52,335 nt of DNA from Myxococcota bacterium (GTDB taxonomy: Bacteria; Myxococcota_A; Bradymonadia; UBA7976; UBA1532): positions 1 to 52,335 of the forward strand of contig JAHJCH010000342.1 of the NCBI GenBank assembly GCA_018813065.1. Reading direction: 5' to 3'. A program made the position numbers and the translations under genes. Within the stretch, counting starts at the first letter, position 1. Each line of letters begins with the position of its first letter. Shown here piece after piece: positions 16,827 to 27,300 of the stretch. A model generated the notes under the pieces. The model did no database searches and was not told where the DNA came from. It saw nothing but the letters and a program-made list of their open reading frames with translations.

Positions 16827-18941
16827 ATGCCATCGCGACGGCGGCGCCTGGGCCGCCTCGCCCTCCGCCTCGCCATCCTCCTCGCCCTCCCCCTCGCCTG
16901 TGGGGAGCCCTCGGCGCCCTCTCCTTCGAGCGCCTCCCCCTCGGGCGAGGCGCCGCGAGAGGTGAAAGTCTCGGTGGTGCCAAGGGTCTTCCTCGACTTC
17001 GTGGCCGAGAGCGGCGCGGCGCACGTCCGCTGGCCCGGCCCCCTCTTCGGCCCAGACGCGCCCGGCTGGGAGAAGATCTCCCGCTTGGGTCAGCGCGGGC
17101 CTTGGCAGCCTGGGCGCAAGGAGGGGCTCGTTGAGGCCTCTTGGCTGGATGGCATCGGCGGCAGCTTTCACTTCTCGGTGGATAAGGAGGGGGCCGATCT
17201 GACTCACCTCCAGCTCTGGCTCCGCCCCGTGGCCCCCGGGCAGCGCGTCAGCCTCTTCCTCGATGAGCGGCCTTTGCAGACCTTGAGCTTAAAGCCCGGC
17301 GGGCATCTCTATACCCTGCCGCTGCCAGCGGGGGGCTTGGCGCCCGGGGAGCACAGCCTGCGCTTTTGGTTTCGCTTCACCCGCAGCCGCGCCGGGCTGC
17401 GCACCCCCGGCGCGGTGGGGCAGGCGCAGCTCTTCGGCGCTGAGGGGCCTAAGCCCTGGCCGGCGACCTGGAGCCGCGAGGTGAGCATGGCCGGGGTCAA
17501 GGGCCCCGCCCTCCTCGCCGGGCCGCCGCTGGTCTGGGCCCACTACCTCTTGCCCCCCAAGGGCGCGCGCTTCTCCGCGCGGGTGGCCGTCAGCCACGGC
17601 GGCCCCGTGACCTTCTTGGTCCGCGCCGAGCGCGACGGTCATCCCCCTCAGGTGCTCCACGAGATCAAGGTGGAGGCCAGCGCCGTGGCCGAGATCAACC
17701 TGGATCTCTCCAGCCTGGTGGGCGCGCCGACGCGGCTTGAGCTGGAGAGCCAAGGCGAGGGCGGGGGGCTGGATCGCGCGGCGTGGATCGAGCCGATGAT
17801 CTTGATCCCCGGCCGCGCGGTGGGGGAGATCCCCGCCTGTCGCAACCTCATCGTCTGGGTGATCGATGGCCTGCGCGGGGATCGCGTGGCCCTCGATGGT
17901 CATGACAGCGCCTCGCGGGCGGCGACGCCCAATATGGCCCTCCTGCGGCGCGAGGGGGCGGCGGCGGTGGATCTGTGGAGCGCCGGCGCGGCGCCCAGGG
18001 AGGGGCATCGGCAGCTCTTGGCGCCCCTCGACGCCGGGCCCAACCTGGCGACGGCGCTGGCGGCGGCGGGCCTGCGCACAGGCCTCTTGAGCACCAGCCG
18101 CGATCTGCCCGAGGCCCTCAGCGAGCCCTTCTCCACACGTCAAGAGGTACACCGCTCAGGGGAGCCCATCGAGAGCGCCTTGCTCTTGCGCGATCTCGAC
18201 GGCTGGCTCGACGCCCGAGGCCGCGCCCGCTTCTTCCTCTATATCGCCAGTCAAGATCCCGTCCGGCCTGGCCCCCCTCCAGCGGGCTACACCGCCTTCT
18301 ATGATCGCAGCCGCCCAGGGCCAAAGCCGCGCGAGGTGATGCTGAGCGAGGCGCGGGCGCGCTTGGAGCTTGAGCAGGCCCAGCGCGCGGCGCTGATCGA
18401 CTATGACGCCCGCGTCAGCGCCGCCGATTATTGGGTGGGGCAGATGTTCGCCCTCTTGGAGAAGCACGGCTTGGTGGAGGACACCGCCGTGGTGATCGTG
18501 GGCTCCACAGGCGCCCGCTTGGATGAGCGCGATGAGGGCCAACGCCCCGGCTGGATCTCCTCCCTTGAGGTGCCGCTGATCCTCTGGCACCCCCAGCTGC
18601 GCGCGACACGGCCCCGCGCTCATATGGAGGGCGGCGATCTCAGCGATGTCTCCAAGAGCCTGTTCACCCTCGTCGGCGTCCCTGCGCCCTCGGGCTGGCC
18701 TGGGGTGGAATTGTTGACCGCCGCGCTGTATGAGGTGCCTTTTCCACATCATCCAAGCCAAGCCAAGATCGGACGTGTGGTCGTCGCGCGCTTCGGCGGG
18801 TGGGTCTTGCAAGGCTTGACCAGCCGAGAGCTTAAGCTCTGGAGCTTGAGCAGCGGCGAGGGGGTGGATCTGGAGAGCAGCCACCCCATCACCCTGCGGA
18901 CCCTCAGAGATCACCTCTCTTCGACGAGCGCAGGCCCTTGA
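16827..18941 (+). CDS. Lipoprotein with degenerate sulfatase-like domain
   Basis: 704 residues starting MPSRRRRLGRLALRLAILLALPLACGEPS at ATG 16827, giving a classic lipoprotein signal (LPLAC); ATG 16797 is an alternative. The first 330 residues are beta-rich. From about residue 340 the sulfatase-fold order can be followed: NLIVWVIDGLRGDRVALDG, SAGAAPREGHRQLLAPLDA where the nucleophile motif should be, and VIVGSTGARLDE in place of SDHGE. Only the first Asp survives, so metal binding and catalysis are probably lost. It is transcribed away from the active-looking sulfatase gene from a 78-base shared spacer, suggesting the two work together, with this one perhaps a binding or regulatory partner. 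Confidence 0.78.
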   Translation: MPSRRRRLGRLALRLAILLALPLACGEPSAPSPSSASPSGEAPREVKVSVVPRVFLDFVAESGAAHVRWPGPLFGPDAPGWEKISRLGQRGPWQPGRKEGLVEASWLDGIGGSFHFSVDKEGADLTHLQLWLRPVAPGQRVSLFLDERPLQTLSLKPGGHLYTLPLPAGGLAPGEHSLRFWFRFTRSRAGLRTPGAVGQAQLFGAEGPKPWPATWSREVSMAGVKGPALLAGPPLVWAHYLLPPKGARFSARVAVSHGGPVTFLVRAERDGHPPQVLHEIKVEASAVAEINLDLSSLVGAPTRLELESQGEGGGLDRAAWIEPMILIPGRAVGEIPACRNLIVWVIDGLRGDRVALDGHDSASRAATPNMALLRREGAAAVDLWSAGAAPREGHRQLLAPLDAGPNLATALAAAGLRTGLLSTSRDLPEALSEPFSTRQEVHRSGEPIESALLLRDLDGWLDARGRARFFLYIASQDPVRPGPPPAGYTAFYDRSRPGPKPREVMLSEARARLELEQAQRAALIDYDARVSAADYWVGQMFALLEKHGLVEDTAVVIVGSTGARLDERDEGQRPGWISSLEVPLILWHPQLRATRPRAHMEGGDLSDVSKSLFTLVGVPAPSGWPGVELLTAALYEVPFPHHPSQAKIGRVVVARFGGWVLQGLTSRELKLWSLSSGEGVDLESSHPITLRTLRDHLSSTSAGP

Positions 18942-18966
18942 CAAAGGGCTGTTTTACCTTTAGCTT
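18938..18966 (+). promoter_or_regulatory. Sigma-70 promoter of the rpsP operon
   Basis: A perfect -35 TTGACA (18938-18943), a 17-base spacer and -10 TAGCTT (18961-18966). The -35 box overlaps the stop codon of the preceding lipoprotein gene. It lies about 60 bases before rpsP and is the clearest promoter in the window. Confidence 0.8.
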
Positions 18967-19022
18967 GCCGAGGTTTTTTGGGCACAGCTGCCCCAAACTT
19001 AGCTTTAACAAGAGAGGCTCTG

Positions 19023-19277
19023 ATGGCGGTCCACATTCGCCTGCAACGGTTCGGCGCGAAGAAGCGCCCTTACTATCGGGTCGTCGCGGCCAACGCCCGC
19101 GCTAAGCGCGATGGTCGGTTCCTTGAGCAGATTGGCACCTATGATCCCATGGCCAACCCCGCCCAGCTCAGCTTCAAGAGCGAGCGGGTTGAGTATTGGC
19201 TCTCCGTTGGCGCTCAGCCCAGCGCCACGGTCGCCAGCCTGCTGCGCAAGTTCAACAAGCAAAACGAGACGAAGTAA
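19023..19277 (+). CDS. rpsP: Ribosomal protein bS16
   Basis: 84 residues, [42 protein letters not shown] in essence, the invariant bS16 N-terminus (start [20 protein letters not shown]). ATG 19023 is preceded by GAGAGG. bS16 binds 16S rRNA early in 30S assembly. Length and sequence are standard. First gene of the conserved operon that continues through khpA, rimM, trmD and rplS. Confidence 0.98.
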   Translation: MAVHIRLQRFGAKKRPYYRVVAANARAKRDGRFLEQIGTYDPMANPAQLSFKSERVEYWLSVGAQPSATVASLLRKFNKQNETK

Positions 19278-19280
19278 GTG

Positions 19281-19496
19281 ATGGAGGAGCTCCTGACGTT
19301 TATCCTCCAGGCCCTCGTCAGCGCCCCTGAGCGCGTCGAGGTCACCCGCGAGGGCGACACCCTGAAGCTCTCCCTCGATGAGGCTGATCGCGGGGCGGTG
19401 ATCGGGCGTCAGGGGCGGACGATCCGCGCCATCTCCACGGTCCTTGGGGTCGCCGCGGCGCCAAAGATGGCCCCCGATCTCAAAGTCCTCGACTGA
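19281..19496 (+). CDS. khpA: KH-domain RNA-binding protein KhpA
   Basis: 71 residues with a single KH domain; the signature loop is GRQGRTIRAIS (GxxG type). Start ATG 19281, three bases after the rpsP stop region; GTG 19278 is an alternative. KhpA pairs with KhpB/EloR in Gram-positives and binds many small RNAs and mRNAs; in this operon position between rpsP and rimM it is widely conserved. It is a possible RNA chaperone but no direct link to the Ro60-like locus is visible. Confidence 0.95.
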   Translation: MEELLTFILQALVSAPERVEVTREGDTLKLSLDEADRGAVIGRQGRTIRAISTVLGVAAAPKMAPDLKVLD

Positions 19497-19506
19497 GATA
19501 AGCACA

Positions 19507-20019
19507 ATGACGCTGATCCCGCTTGGGCGCTTCGGCCGCCCCCACGGTGTCCGTGGGGGGCTGCGCTTGTGGCCTTTTAACCCCAGCAGCGAGCTGCTCC
19601 ACGCCGGGCGGACGATCCGCGTCGGCGCGAGCCCTCAAGCCACGCGCGCTTATGAGGTTGAGGCGCTGCGTGAGGACGCCAAGGGGATCGTGGTGCAGCT
19701 GCGCGGGGTTGAGGATCGCGCGGCGGCGGAGGCCCTGGTCAACCAGCAGTGGTTTGAGCCGCGTGAGGCCTTCCCCCCCTTGGATGAGGGCGAGATCTAC
19801 TTCGTGGATCTCATCGGCCTGCGCGTCGAGGCTGAGGACGGCGCGCCCATCGGCGAGGTCGTTGACGTCTTGGACGCTGGCGGGGCGGATCTCTTGGTGA
19901 TCCAAGAGGGCGCACACCAACACCTCGTGCCCAACGTGCCCGCCTTCGTCCTCAAGATCGACGTCGCCGAGCGCCGCGTGATCATCCGCCCCATCGAAGG
20001 CCTCTTGGAGGGCCGCTGA
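19507..20019 (+). CDS. rimM: 16S rRNA processing protein RimM
   Basis: 170 residues from ATG 19507, beginning MTLIPLGRFGRPHGVRGGLR, the RimM signature (GxxxxxHGxxGxxR). The C-terminal PRC-barrel half follows from about residue 95 (YFVDLIGLRVEAEDGAPIGEV). RimM helps mature the 3' domain of the 30S head by binding uS19. Its stop overlaps the trmD start (TGATG), so translation is coupled. Confidence 0.97.
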   Translation: MTLIPLGRFGRPHGVRGGLRLWPFNPSSELLHAGRTIRVGASPQATRAYEVEALREDAKGIVVQLRGVEDRAAAEALVNQQWFEPREAFPPLDEGEIYFVDLIGLRVEAEDGAPIGEVVDVLDAGGADLLVIQEGAHQHLVPNVPAFVLKIDVAERRVIIRPIEGLLEGR

Positions 20020-20774
20020 TGCGCTTTGATGTGCTCACGATCTTCCCCGAGATCATCGACGCGTACAGCGCCGTGGGGATCATCGGTCGAGCGCAGGCGC
20101 GCCATCAGCTGCGCGTGGAGACCGTCAACATCCGCGACTACGCCACGGACCGTTACCGCAGCGTGGATGATGAGCCCTTCGGCGGCGGCGCGGGCATGGT
20201 CATGACCCCTGAGCCCATCGCCCGCGCCTTCGACGCCGCGCCCCCCGCGTCTCGGCGCGTCCTCCTCGCCCCCTATGGCCGCCCCTTTCAGCAGCGCGAC
20301 GCCCTGGCGTTGGCGCGGCTTGAGCGCGTCCAGCTCCTCTGCGGTCGCTATGAGGGCATCGACGAGCGGGTCGTAGAGCGATACATCGACGATGTCATCT
20401 CCTTGGGTGACTTCGTCCTCACCGGCGGCGAGCTGGCCGCGCTGGTGGTGATTGACGCCACCGCGCGCTTGCTCCCCGGCGTGCTGGGCAACGCCCAGTC
20501 CGCCGAAGAGGAGTCCTTTAGCGATCAAGGGCTCTTAGAGCACCCCCACTACACACGCCCAGCGGAGTGGCGTGGGGTGCCGATCCCCGAGGTCCTCCTC
20601 AGTGGTCACCACGCGCGGATCACCGCGTGGCGCCGAGCGGCCTCCATTGACCGGACCTTAAAGCACCGCCCTGAACTCTTAAACTCTGCAAATCTGACCG
20701 CTGAGGAGCGGCGCGCCCTGCGCCCTCAGCAGGGGGTCGAGGAGAGCGACGATGAACGTCTTACAGCAGATTGA
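20019..20774 (+). CDS. trmD: tRNA (guanine-37-N1) methyltransferase TrmD
   Basis: 251 residues beginning [16 protein letters not shown]. It methylates G37 of tRNAs reading CNN codons, using SAM bound in a trefoil knot. Visible signatures are [21 protein letters not shown], and [14 protein letters not shown]. The 3' end overlaps rplS by 23 bases in a different frame. Interesting in context: two of the tRNA-like RNAs upstream (A1 and B1) have G37 following a G36, the kind of anticodon loop TrmD recognises. Confidence 0.98.
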   Translation: MRFDVLTIFPEIIDAYSAVGIIGRAQARHQLRVETVNIRDYATDRYRSVDDEPFGGGAGMVMTPEPIARAFDAAPPASRRVLLAPYGRPFQQRDALALARLERVQLLCGRYEGIDERVVERYIDDVISLGDFVLTGGELAALVVIDATARLLPGVLGNAQSAEEESFSDQGLLEHPHYTRPAEWRGVPIPEVLLSGHHARITAWRRAASIDRTLKHRPELLNSANLTAEERRALRPQQGVEESDDERLTAD

Positions 20775-21105
20775 GAAGAAGTACCTCCGTCAGGATATCC
20801 CTGAGTTCCGCGCTGGCGACACCGTGCGCGTTCACGTGCAGATCCGCGAGGGTGAGAAGACCCGCATCCAGCCCTTTGAGGGGATCTGCCTCCGCCGCCA
20901 CAACGCTGGCGCCCAGTCCACCTTTACCGTGCGTAAGCGCGGCGCCGGCGGCATCGGCGTCGAGCGCATCTTCCCGACCCACTCTCCCCTGATCAAGGAG
21001 ATCGAGGTCGTGCGCACAGGCCGTGTCCGCCAGGCGCGCATCTACTACATGCGTCAGCGCTCTGGTAAGGCGGCCCGTATCCGCGAGCGCGGTCAGTTCC
21101 GCTGA
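20752..21105 (+). CDS. rplS: Ribosomal protein bL19
   Basis: 117 residues, [25 protein letters not shown] at the start and standard length. ATG 20752 lies inside the end of trmD and has GGAGAG seven bases upstream. bL19 sits at the 30S-50S interface. Sequence fits the family throughout ([22 protein letters not shown]). Confidence 0.98.
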   Translation: MNVLQQIEKKYLRQDIPEFRAGDTVRVHVQIREGEKTRIQPFEGICLRRHNAGAQSTFTVRKRGAGGIGVERIFPTHSPLIKEIEVVRTGRVRQARIYYMRQRSGKAARIRERGQFR

Positions 21106-21188
21106 ACCAGCTGAGCCTCTTTCAGTCAGCATCTTCCCCCCCGCCGCTCGACGCGCCCATCGGCGCCGTCGAGGCCTGGGCGCGCCCG

Positions 21189-21761
21189 ATGGGGCGGCTC
21201 TTGGGGGTAGATGAGGTGGGCCGAGGGCCCTTGGCGGGGCCTGTCGTCGCCGCCGCCGTCGCCCTCCGCCCCGGCTCGCCCCCCCTCGCCCTCAGCGCCC
21301 TCAATGACAGCAAGCAGCTCAGCGAGCGCGCCCGGACGCGGCTGATGCCCGCCATCCTCAAGCACGCGCTGGCCATCGGCGTGGGCTGGCGCGACGCGGC
21401 GCGGATCGACGAGATCAACATCCTTGAGGCCACCCGCGAGGCCATGATCGACGCCATCCATCACGCCAGCCGCGCGGCCCCCCCTGACCTGGTCTTGGTG
21501 GACGGCAACCTGAAGATCCCCGCCTACCCGGGCGCCCAGATCGCGCTGATCAAGGGCGACGCCCGCAGCCTCTCCATCGCCGCCGCCAGCGTGCTGGCCA
21601 AGGTCATCCGCGATCGCTATATGATCCGCCAGGCGGCGCGCTTCCCTGTCTATGGCTTTGAGGGTCACAAGGGCTATGGCACCCGCGCTCACCGCGCCGC
21701 CCTGTCCGCCCATGGCCTCTGCCCCCTGCATCGTCGGAGCTTTAAGTGGTCGCCGCCCTGA
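21189..21761 (+). CDS. rnhB: Ribonuclease HII
   Basis: 190 residues from ATG 21189. The catalytic start GVDEVGRGPLAGPVVAAAV supplies the Asp-Glu pair; LVDGN carries the next Asp, and AASVLAKVIRDRYM the last motif. It removes single ribonucleotides from DNA and RNA of RNA-DNA hybrids. No ATG, GTG or TTG lies further upstream in frame after the rplS stop, so 21189 is the best start despite lacking a clear Shine-Dalgarno. The end overlaps yraN by 16 bases. Confidence 0.95.
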   Translation: MGRLLGVDEVGRGPLAGPVVAAAVALRPGSPPLALSALNDSKQLSERARTRLMPAILKHALAIGVGWRDAARIDEINILEATREAMIDAIHHASRAAPPDLVLVDGNLKIPAYPGAQIALIKGDARSLSIAAASVLAKVIRDRYMIRQAARFPVYGFEGHKGYGTRAHRAALSAHGLCPLHRRSFKWSPP

Positions 21762-22120
21762 TCAACCGCGCCCTGATCGGCGCCCGCGCGGAGGCGAGGG
21801 CCGCCAAGGCGTATCAAGCCGAGGGCTACACCATCGAGGCGCGCAACTGGCGCTGCCCGGTGGGGGAGCTGGACATCGTGGCCTTTAAGGCGGGGCTGCT
21901 CGTCATCGTCGAGGTGCGCGCGCGTGGCGGGGACTTCGCGGGGGGCGCCTTGGAGAGCGTCACCCCCGCCAAGCAGCGGCGCGTGGCCCGCGCGGCGGAC
22001 GCCTACCTTCAGGCGCGGCGCGGCGAGGTGGTGGAGAACGTACGCTTTGACGTGGTGGGGCTGCGCGGTGAAGAGATGACGCGCGTGGAGGCTGCGTTTA
22101 CGCCTCCCTGGGGTTTCTGA
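21746..22120 (+). CDS. yraN: YraN family (UPF0102) nuclease-like protein
   Basis: 124 residues from GTG 21746, overlapping rnhB. The restriction-endonuclease-like core is visible: GYTIEARNWRCPVGELDIVAF with the ELD metal ligands, then IVEVRAR. YraN/UPF0102 genes commonly follow rnhB; the biochemical role is not settled, though a nuclease fold is clear. Last gene of the rpsP operon; its stop abuts the stop of the convergent lipoprotein gene. Confidence 0.92.
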   Translation: MVAALINRALIGARAEARAAKAYQAEGYTIEARNWRCPVGELDIVAFKAGLLVIVEVRARGGDFAGGALESVTPAKQRRVARAADAYLQARRGEVVENVRFDVVGLRGEEMTRVEAAFTPPWGF

Positions 22121-22522
22121 TCAGCTCAGATCGCTGGCGCGGACGCAATAACACTCCGTGAAGCCATCTGTACACAGCGCCTTAAGCGCCTCCTCGGAGC
22201 TCTGATCCACATCGCCGATGAGGGGGCGGCACTCGGCGCTGCCCTCGCAGTCGGCCTTGGAGGTACACGGCTCGCTGCAGAAGGACTCAGAGCCGCGATA
22301 GACGAGGCAGACGCGCGTCTCACAGCCCGCGAAGTTCTTGACCGCGCAGGAGGGCAGGGACTCTTGCTGGATGGCGCCTCCATCCTCTGTGTCCTGCGCC
22401 TCGCCCGCCTGACAAGCCTGGCGGAACTCTTCGGTTTGAGGGAGCGAGCAGGGTTGACCGAACCCGGTGTCACAGCCCGCGAGGAGGAAGAGAGAGAGAC
22501 CGTAGAGGAGGCGTACGTCCAT
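22121..22522 (-). CDS. Small Cys-rich lipoprotein
   Basis: 133 residues starting at ATG 22522. Signal peptide MDVRLLYGLSLFLLAGC with a perfect lipobox (LAGC). The mature part has twelve Cys in patterns like CETRVCLVYRGSESFCSEPC-TSKADCEGSAECRP, common in myxobacterial secreted proteins and probably all disulfide-bonded. Function unknown. The 261 bases to its right, before the TPR gene, hold no further gene I can support and must contain both divergent promoters. Confidence 0.8.
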   Translation of the reverse strand: MDVRLLYGLSLFLLAGCDTGFGQPCSLPQTEEFRQACQAGEAQDTEDGGAIQQESLPSCAVKNFAGCETRVCLVYRGSESFCSEPCTSKADCEGSAECRPLIGDVDQSSEEALKALCTDGFTECYCVRASDLS

Positions 22523-22783
22523 AATTTGGCCCAGGGGCTCCGACGAGGTGAGAGGTTGGCGCAGCGACGCGCTGCCGAATCTAAAGGGGGCGCGTCTTTT
22601 TTACAACCCAAGGCCAAGACAGCGCCTCATTTTATGCCTCGCTCAAAGGGGGCATCGCCGGGCCAAGGCCAGCGCCCCGCTGTTTTCCTTCCAATACACC
22701 ACGAGCGGATCTAAAATCGCGCGCTTAAACCCCAGCGCTCGGACAACCGTCGCCGAGCAAACCGCGCAAATCTGGAGGAACGG

Positions 22784-24349
22784 ATGCCGACCTTCACGAA
22801 TCGGCTGCTGTCATGCTGCTTGGTTCTTGGGACGTGCACGAGCGCTCTTGGTCAAGACATGACCTTCGCCCCCGTGAGCGTTGAAGATGATAAAGAAACC
22901 AAGGCAGAGCTACAGGAAGCCCTAAAGGCCTATAAACGCCGGGATTTTCTAAGGTCGAGCCTGATTCTTTATCGAGTGGTGAGCCGAAATGATGTGGCGA
23001 TTAGCCCCATCGAACAAAAAGCAGAGTACACACTCGGAAAGACCCTCTATCGCCTTGGACTCTACCAAGCCTCGCTCGGTTACTTTGATCGAGTCATTCA
23101 GGTTGGCCCGGAGCATCGCTACTTTAAAGCCACCTGCAAGTGGCTCTACTACCTCTCGCGCAAGATCCTCGGCGAGCCCAACCTCCTCGATAAGATCACC
23201 CGCTATCGACCCGATGACTGCCCCGAAGAGTTCCGCAGCGAGATGTCATTCTTATTGGGCCAGGGCCTCTATAAGAAGGGTAAGATCAAGGATGGCTTGA
23301 ACTACCTCAAGGGCGTCAAGCAAGGGAGTCGTTACTTCCCCAAGGCGAAGTTCCTTGAGGGGCTCAGCCATGTCAGGCTCGATGACCCTAAGCCCGCCGT
23401 CGCCTCCTTTAAAGACCTGATGCGCTTCACCGTGCAGTCCAATAACCTCACTGAAGACCTCAAATACTTTTATCAACTCTCAATTTTAAGCATGGCGAGG
23501 GTCTTTTTTAGCACAAACCAGTTCCCGACATCGGTAAAGTACTACGACCAGGTCGGCTTAGACAGCCCCTTCTGGCTTGAAGCCTTATTTGAAGCCAGTT
23601 GGACATTCTTCAGGATGAATAATCATCCCAAGGCTCTTGGGCACCTTCACACGCTCAGCTCTCCCTTTTTTAGAGATGAGTATATGCCAGAAGCGCCCAT
23701 CCTCAAAGCCGTGATTTTCTATGCCAATTGCAACTATGAGAAGACCCGCGAGACGATCAGCGACTTTCGCTTGGTCTATGAGCCGCTCCGCGATGAGATT
23801 AAGGGCTACATCGATAATATGCCCGATCCAACGGAGTTTTATAAGTTTATCCTCAAGCTCCAAGACACTGAAACGGCGCTCTCGCCGCGTGTAGAGCAGA
23901 TCCTCAGCGCGGCCTTTAGAGACAAAGAACTCAAGCGCATCAACGCCTACATCAAAGAGCTTGATCGTGAACTCAAGCTGATCCGCGACTCACGCTCAAG
24001 CTGGTCGAAGAGTCAGCTGGCGGAGTCGATCATCCAAGAGACGGAGCTGGTCAAGTCCATGGCGGTGGGCGACGCGGGGAAGATCGCCAAGGAGCGGCTG
24101 AGCCGCGTGGTTAAGGAGCTGGATGAGCTGATCAACCAATCGATCAAGATTGAGTTTGAGGTGGCGACAGCGGAGAAGGGCATCCTTGAGAACCGCCTCA
24201 ACAGCTCTGGCTTTAAGAACAAGGTTCGCGCCTCTGGAAACATTTACGCCACCGACGATGAGCACATCTACTGGCCCTTTACGGGTGAGTATTGGCGAGA
24301 CGAGCTTGGTTATTACCTTTACACAATAAAGTCCAAATGCAGCCGCTGA
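22784..24349 (+). CDS. Exported TPR-repeat protein
   Basis: 521 residues; GGAGG sits eight bases before ATG 22784. Signal peptide MPTFTNRLLSCCLVLGTCTSALGQ (a Cys pair inside, but no clear lipobox), then helical repeats of TPR type over about 320 residues (YTLGKTLYRLGLYQASLGYFDRV, FLLGQGLYKKGKIKDGLNYLKGV). The last 130 residues look coiled-coil (ELDRELKLIRDSRSSWSKSQ). It opens a three-gene TPR operon. Myxobacterial gliding-motility and envelope complexes (Agl/Glt proteins) contain comparable TPR proteins, but assignment to that system is only a guess. Confidence 0.82.
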   Translation: MPTFTNRLLSCCLVLGTCTSALGQDMTFAPVSVEDDKETKAELQEALKAYKRRDFLRSSLILYRVVSRNDVAISPIEQKAEYTLGKTLYRLGLYQASLGYFDRVIQVGPEHRYFKATCKWLYYLSRKILGEPNLLDKITRYRPDDCPEEFRSEMSFLLGQGLYKKGKIKDGLNYLKGVKQGSRYFPKAKFLEGLSHVRLDDPKPAVASFKDLMRFTVQSNNLTEDLKYFYQLSILSMARVFFSTNQFPTSVKYYDQVGLDSPFWLEALFEASWTFFRMNNHPKALGHLHTLSSPFFRDEYMPEAPILKAVIFYANCNYEKTRETISDFRLVYEPLRDEIKGYIDNMPDPTEFYKFILKLQDTETALSPRVEQILSAAFRDKELKRINAYIKELDRELKLIRDSRSSWSKSQLAESIIQETELVKSMAVGDAGKIAKERLSRVVKELDELINQSIKIEFEVATAEKGILENRLNSSGFKNKVRASGNIYATDDEHIYWPFTGEYWRDELGYYLYTIKSKCSR

Positions 24350-27300
24350 TGAAAAGACAAACCCGCCTCAGCCTCCTTTCCCTGATATTCCCTGGGCTCC
24401 TCCTTTTACCTGGGCTGGGCCTCGCTCAAGAGACAAAAGAGAGCCGCGTGCCGGATGCCAAGGCGGCGCCGACCATCGACGCCAAGCGCGCGGACAGCGA
24501 CAGCAAAGGGCCACGCCTCGACGGTGAGGGCTTCCTCGTCAACCGCGAGAAGGTCAAGGAGATGGCTGAGCAGAAGTGGAATGAGGCCTTTGGTCTCCTC
24601 AAGAAGCTCATCCAATCCACCTCCGATCAAGACCCCGCCAAGCCGGATCTCTACTATCGCCTCTCGGAGATGTATTGGGAGAAGGCCAGCAACACCGATC
24701 TGCGGGCTGGGGACGAGGACGAACGCTGTATTGAGCGCGCCAACAAGGATAAGAGCGCCGAGGAGCGCTGCGCGGCGCAAAAGGCCGCGATGCTGCAAAA
24801 ATCTCAGGGTTATCGCGACAGCGCGATCAAGATCTACGAGCATATCGTTAAGAACTTCCCGCGTTATCCACGCCTCGATGGGGTACTCTTCGCGTTGGCA
24901 TTTAACTTCCAGCGTAAGAATGAAATGGAGAAAGCAAAAAAGATCTATTTTGCTTTGATCCAGCGATACCCTGAGTCAATTCACGTCCCTGATACGCTGC
25001 TTAATATCGGTGAAATTCTCTTTGAAGATGGACAAGTTAAGCCCGCAAAAAAGGCATATGAAAAGGTTGTAACGAGCTATAAAGATTCCTCAGTATATGG
25101 ATATGCCTTATATAAATTAGGTTGGTGTTATTACAATATGAATGAGCACTCAATGGCGCTTAAACAATTTGTTAGTGTAATTAATTATTCGAAAGCGATG
25201 AATAAAAAGTCAGGGGTCAAGAAAAGCCGGTTGACTCTTTACAGAGAAGCCAAAAGAGATTTAGTAAAGGCTTATGTGCATATTGAAGAAGCAAGTCCGG
25301 TAAAATCGATCAATTTTTTCCGCAAAGTTGTTCCAGATGATTATTTAGAGCTATCAGAGAAGCTCGCTGATTTGTATTCAATTACAGGTCAGTTTGAAAG
25401 GTCAAATCAGCTTTACTATGAGCTGATTAAGATCAATAAGGATAGTTATAAGGTCGTTGGATATCAGATTCAGATCGTCTTTAATATGAGAAATATCGGC
25501 AAGCAAACACTCTCTGTTCAAGAGGTAAAACGGCTTGTTACACTTTGGAAAAGCACAAAGAACGCCAAGGACGCGGAGCCTGAGCGGGTTAAGAAGGATG
25601 GCGAGAAAATTAAAGAGTTGGTGCAAAGCCTCGCGGTTCAATATCACCGCCAATTTGTAAAAACAAAGTCAAAGGAAGACGCCAAAATGGCGTATATCCT
25701 TTATCAAGAATATGTCGAGACTTTTCCAAATGATGAAGAGGCTTACCAAAATAGCTTTTACTATGCAGAGCTTCTTTATGCTTTAGAGAAATGGGAAGAG
25801 GCGGCAAAATACTATGAGAAATCACTTGAGCTTAACCCAACTGGGAAATTTACTAAGGACGCCGCGCATGGAACCGTGCTTGCGTATCGAAAGCTGCTCA
25901 ATGTTGTAGATAAGCGCCAAGAGCAGGGTGAAAAAGCGAAGGATAAATCTAAAAAAGACGATGATGAAGAAGATGATAAGGTTCGCGAGGTTCCGAAACC
26001 CAAAGAGCTGACCGATCAACAAAAACGATTTATCGCAGCCTGTGACTTATATTCAAAATACGTTAAAAACAGTGAATATCTCGTCGATATTAGCTATGAT
26101 GGCGCACTTCAGTACTATGAAGCCAATCAATTTGATGAGGCGATCAAAAGATTTAAAAATATCTCAGAAAAATTCACAGATCACCGTCTTTCAATTTATG
26201 CTGCCAATCTTCTCTTAGATACATACAATCTACTCGGCGATTTTGACTCATTAAATAAACAAGTTGATATATTTTTAGGATTATACAAGCCTGAACGCGA
26301 TGAAGAATTTTACAATATGCTGCTTAAATTAAAGCAGCAATCAACATTTAAAGAGTGTCAAGCCTTTGAGGGTAAGAAGCAGTACCTTGAAGCGGCTAGA
26401 TGCTTTTATCGCTACTCAAAGAAATTTGAAAAATCCGAATACGTGGATAAGGCGCTCTATAACTCCGCGCTTAACTATAAAAGAGAGAAGCGTATTGAGC
26501 AGTCTATTCAAATGTTACTCACTTTGGTGAATGAGCACAGCAACAGTAAATTAGTTCCCAGAGCTTTATTTAAAATCGCTTCAAACCTTCAAGACCTGGC
26601 GATTTATAGTAAAGCCAGCGATGCTTATGAGTTTTATGCAGCGCGATTCCCAAAGGAGAAGAACGCGAAGGTTGCTTTAAGGAACGCGGCGATCTTCCGT
26701 GAGGGCCTGGGTGAGCTGGATAAGTCACTTGAGAACTACCAGGGCTATCTTAAGCTGGTGCAAGACGATGTAACAGAGTCTGCAAAAGTGTTCTTCTCTA
26801 TCGGTATGATTTATAAAAAACAAAACAACTGGAAAAAGGTAATTGATCACTATGATGATTACCGTAGAAAATATGGAAAGACAGGGCCTGTTGATCTCTT
26901 AATTGAGTCTCATACCATTACAGGCAATGCGTATATGGAGCGTGGTGGGCGTGGCAGTGAAAAAAGCGCGCATAACTCTTATGATACCGCATATAAAATC
27001 TTTTTAGGCTTATCTAAGGATGATCAAGCTAAATTAACTACAGGACTAAACGCTGTCGCAGAAGCTCGCTTCAAAATGGGCGAGTTTATATTTAGAGAGT
27101 TTAAGAACACGCCTTTGAAGGGTAAAGCATATCGAAATCTGAAGAAATTCATTAAAGAAATGACGGATAAAATTAAGAATAAAACAAAATATATCGCTGA
27201 TGCACGGACAATCTATATGGAGGTGATTCAATTCCGCTCACCGAACTGGGCGATCGCTGCTTTGGCGCGCATCGGCCAAATGTTCCAACAAGCCGCTGAA

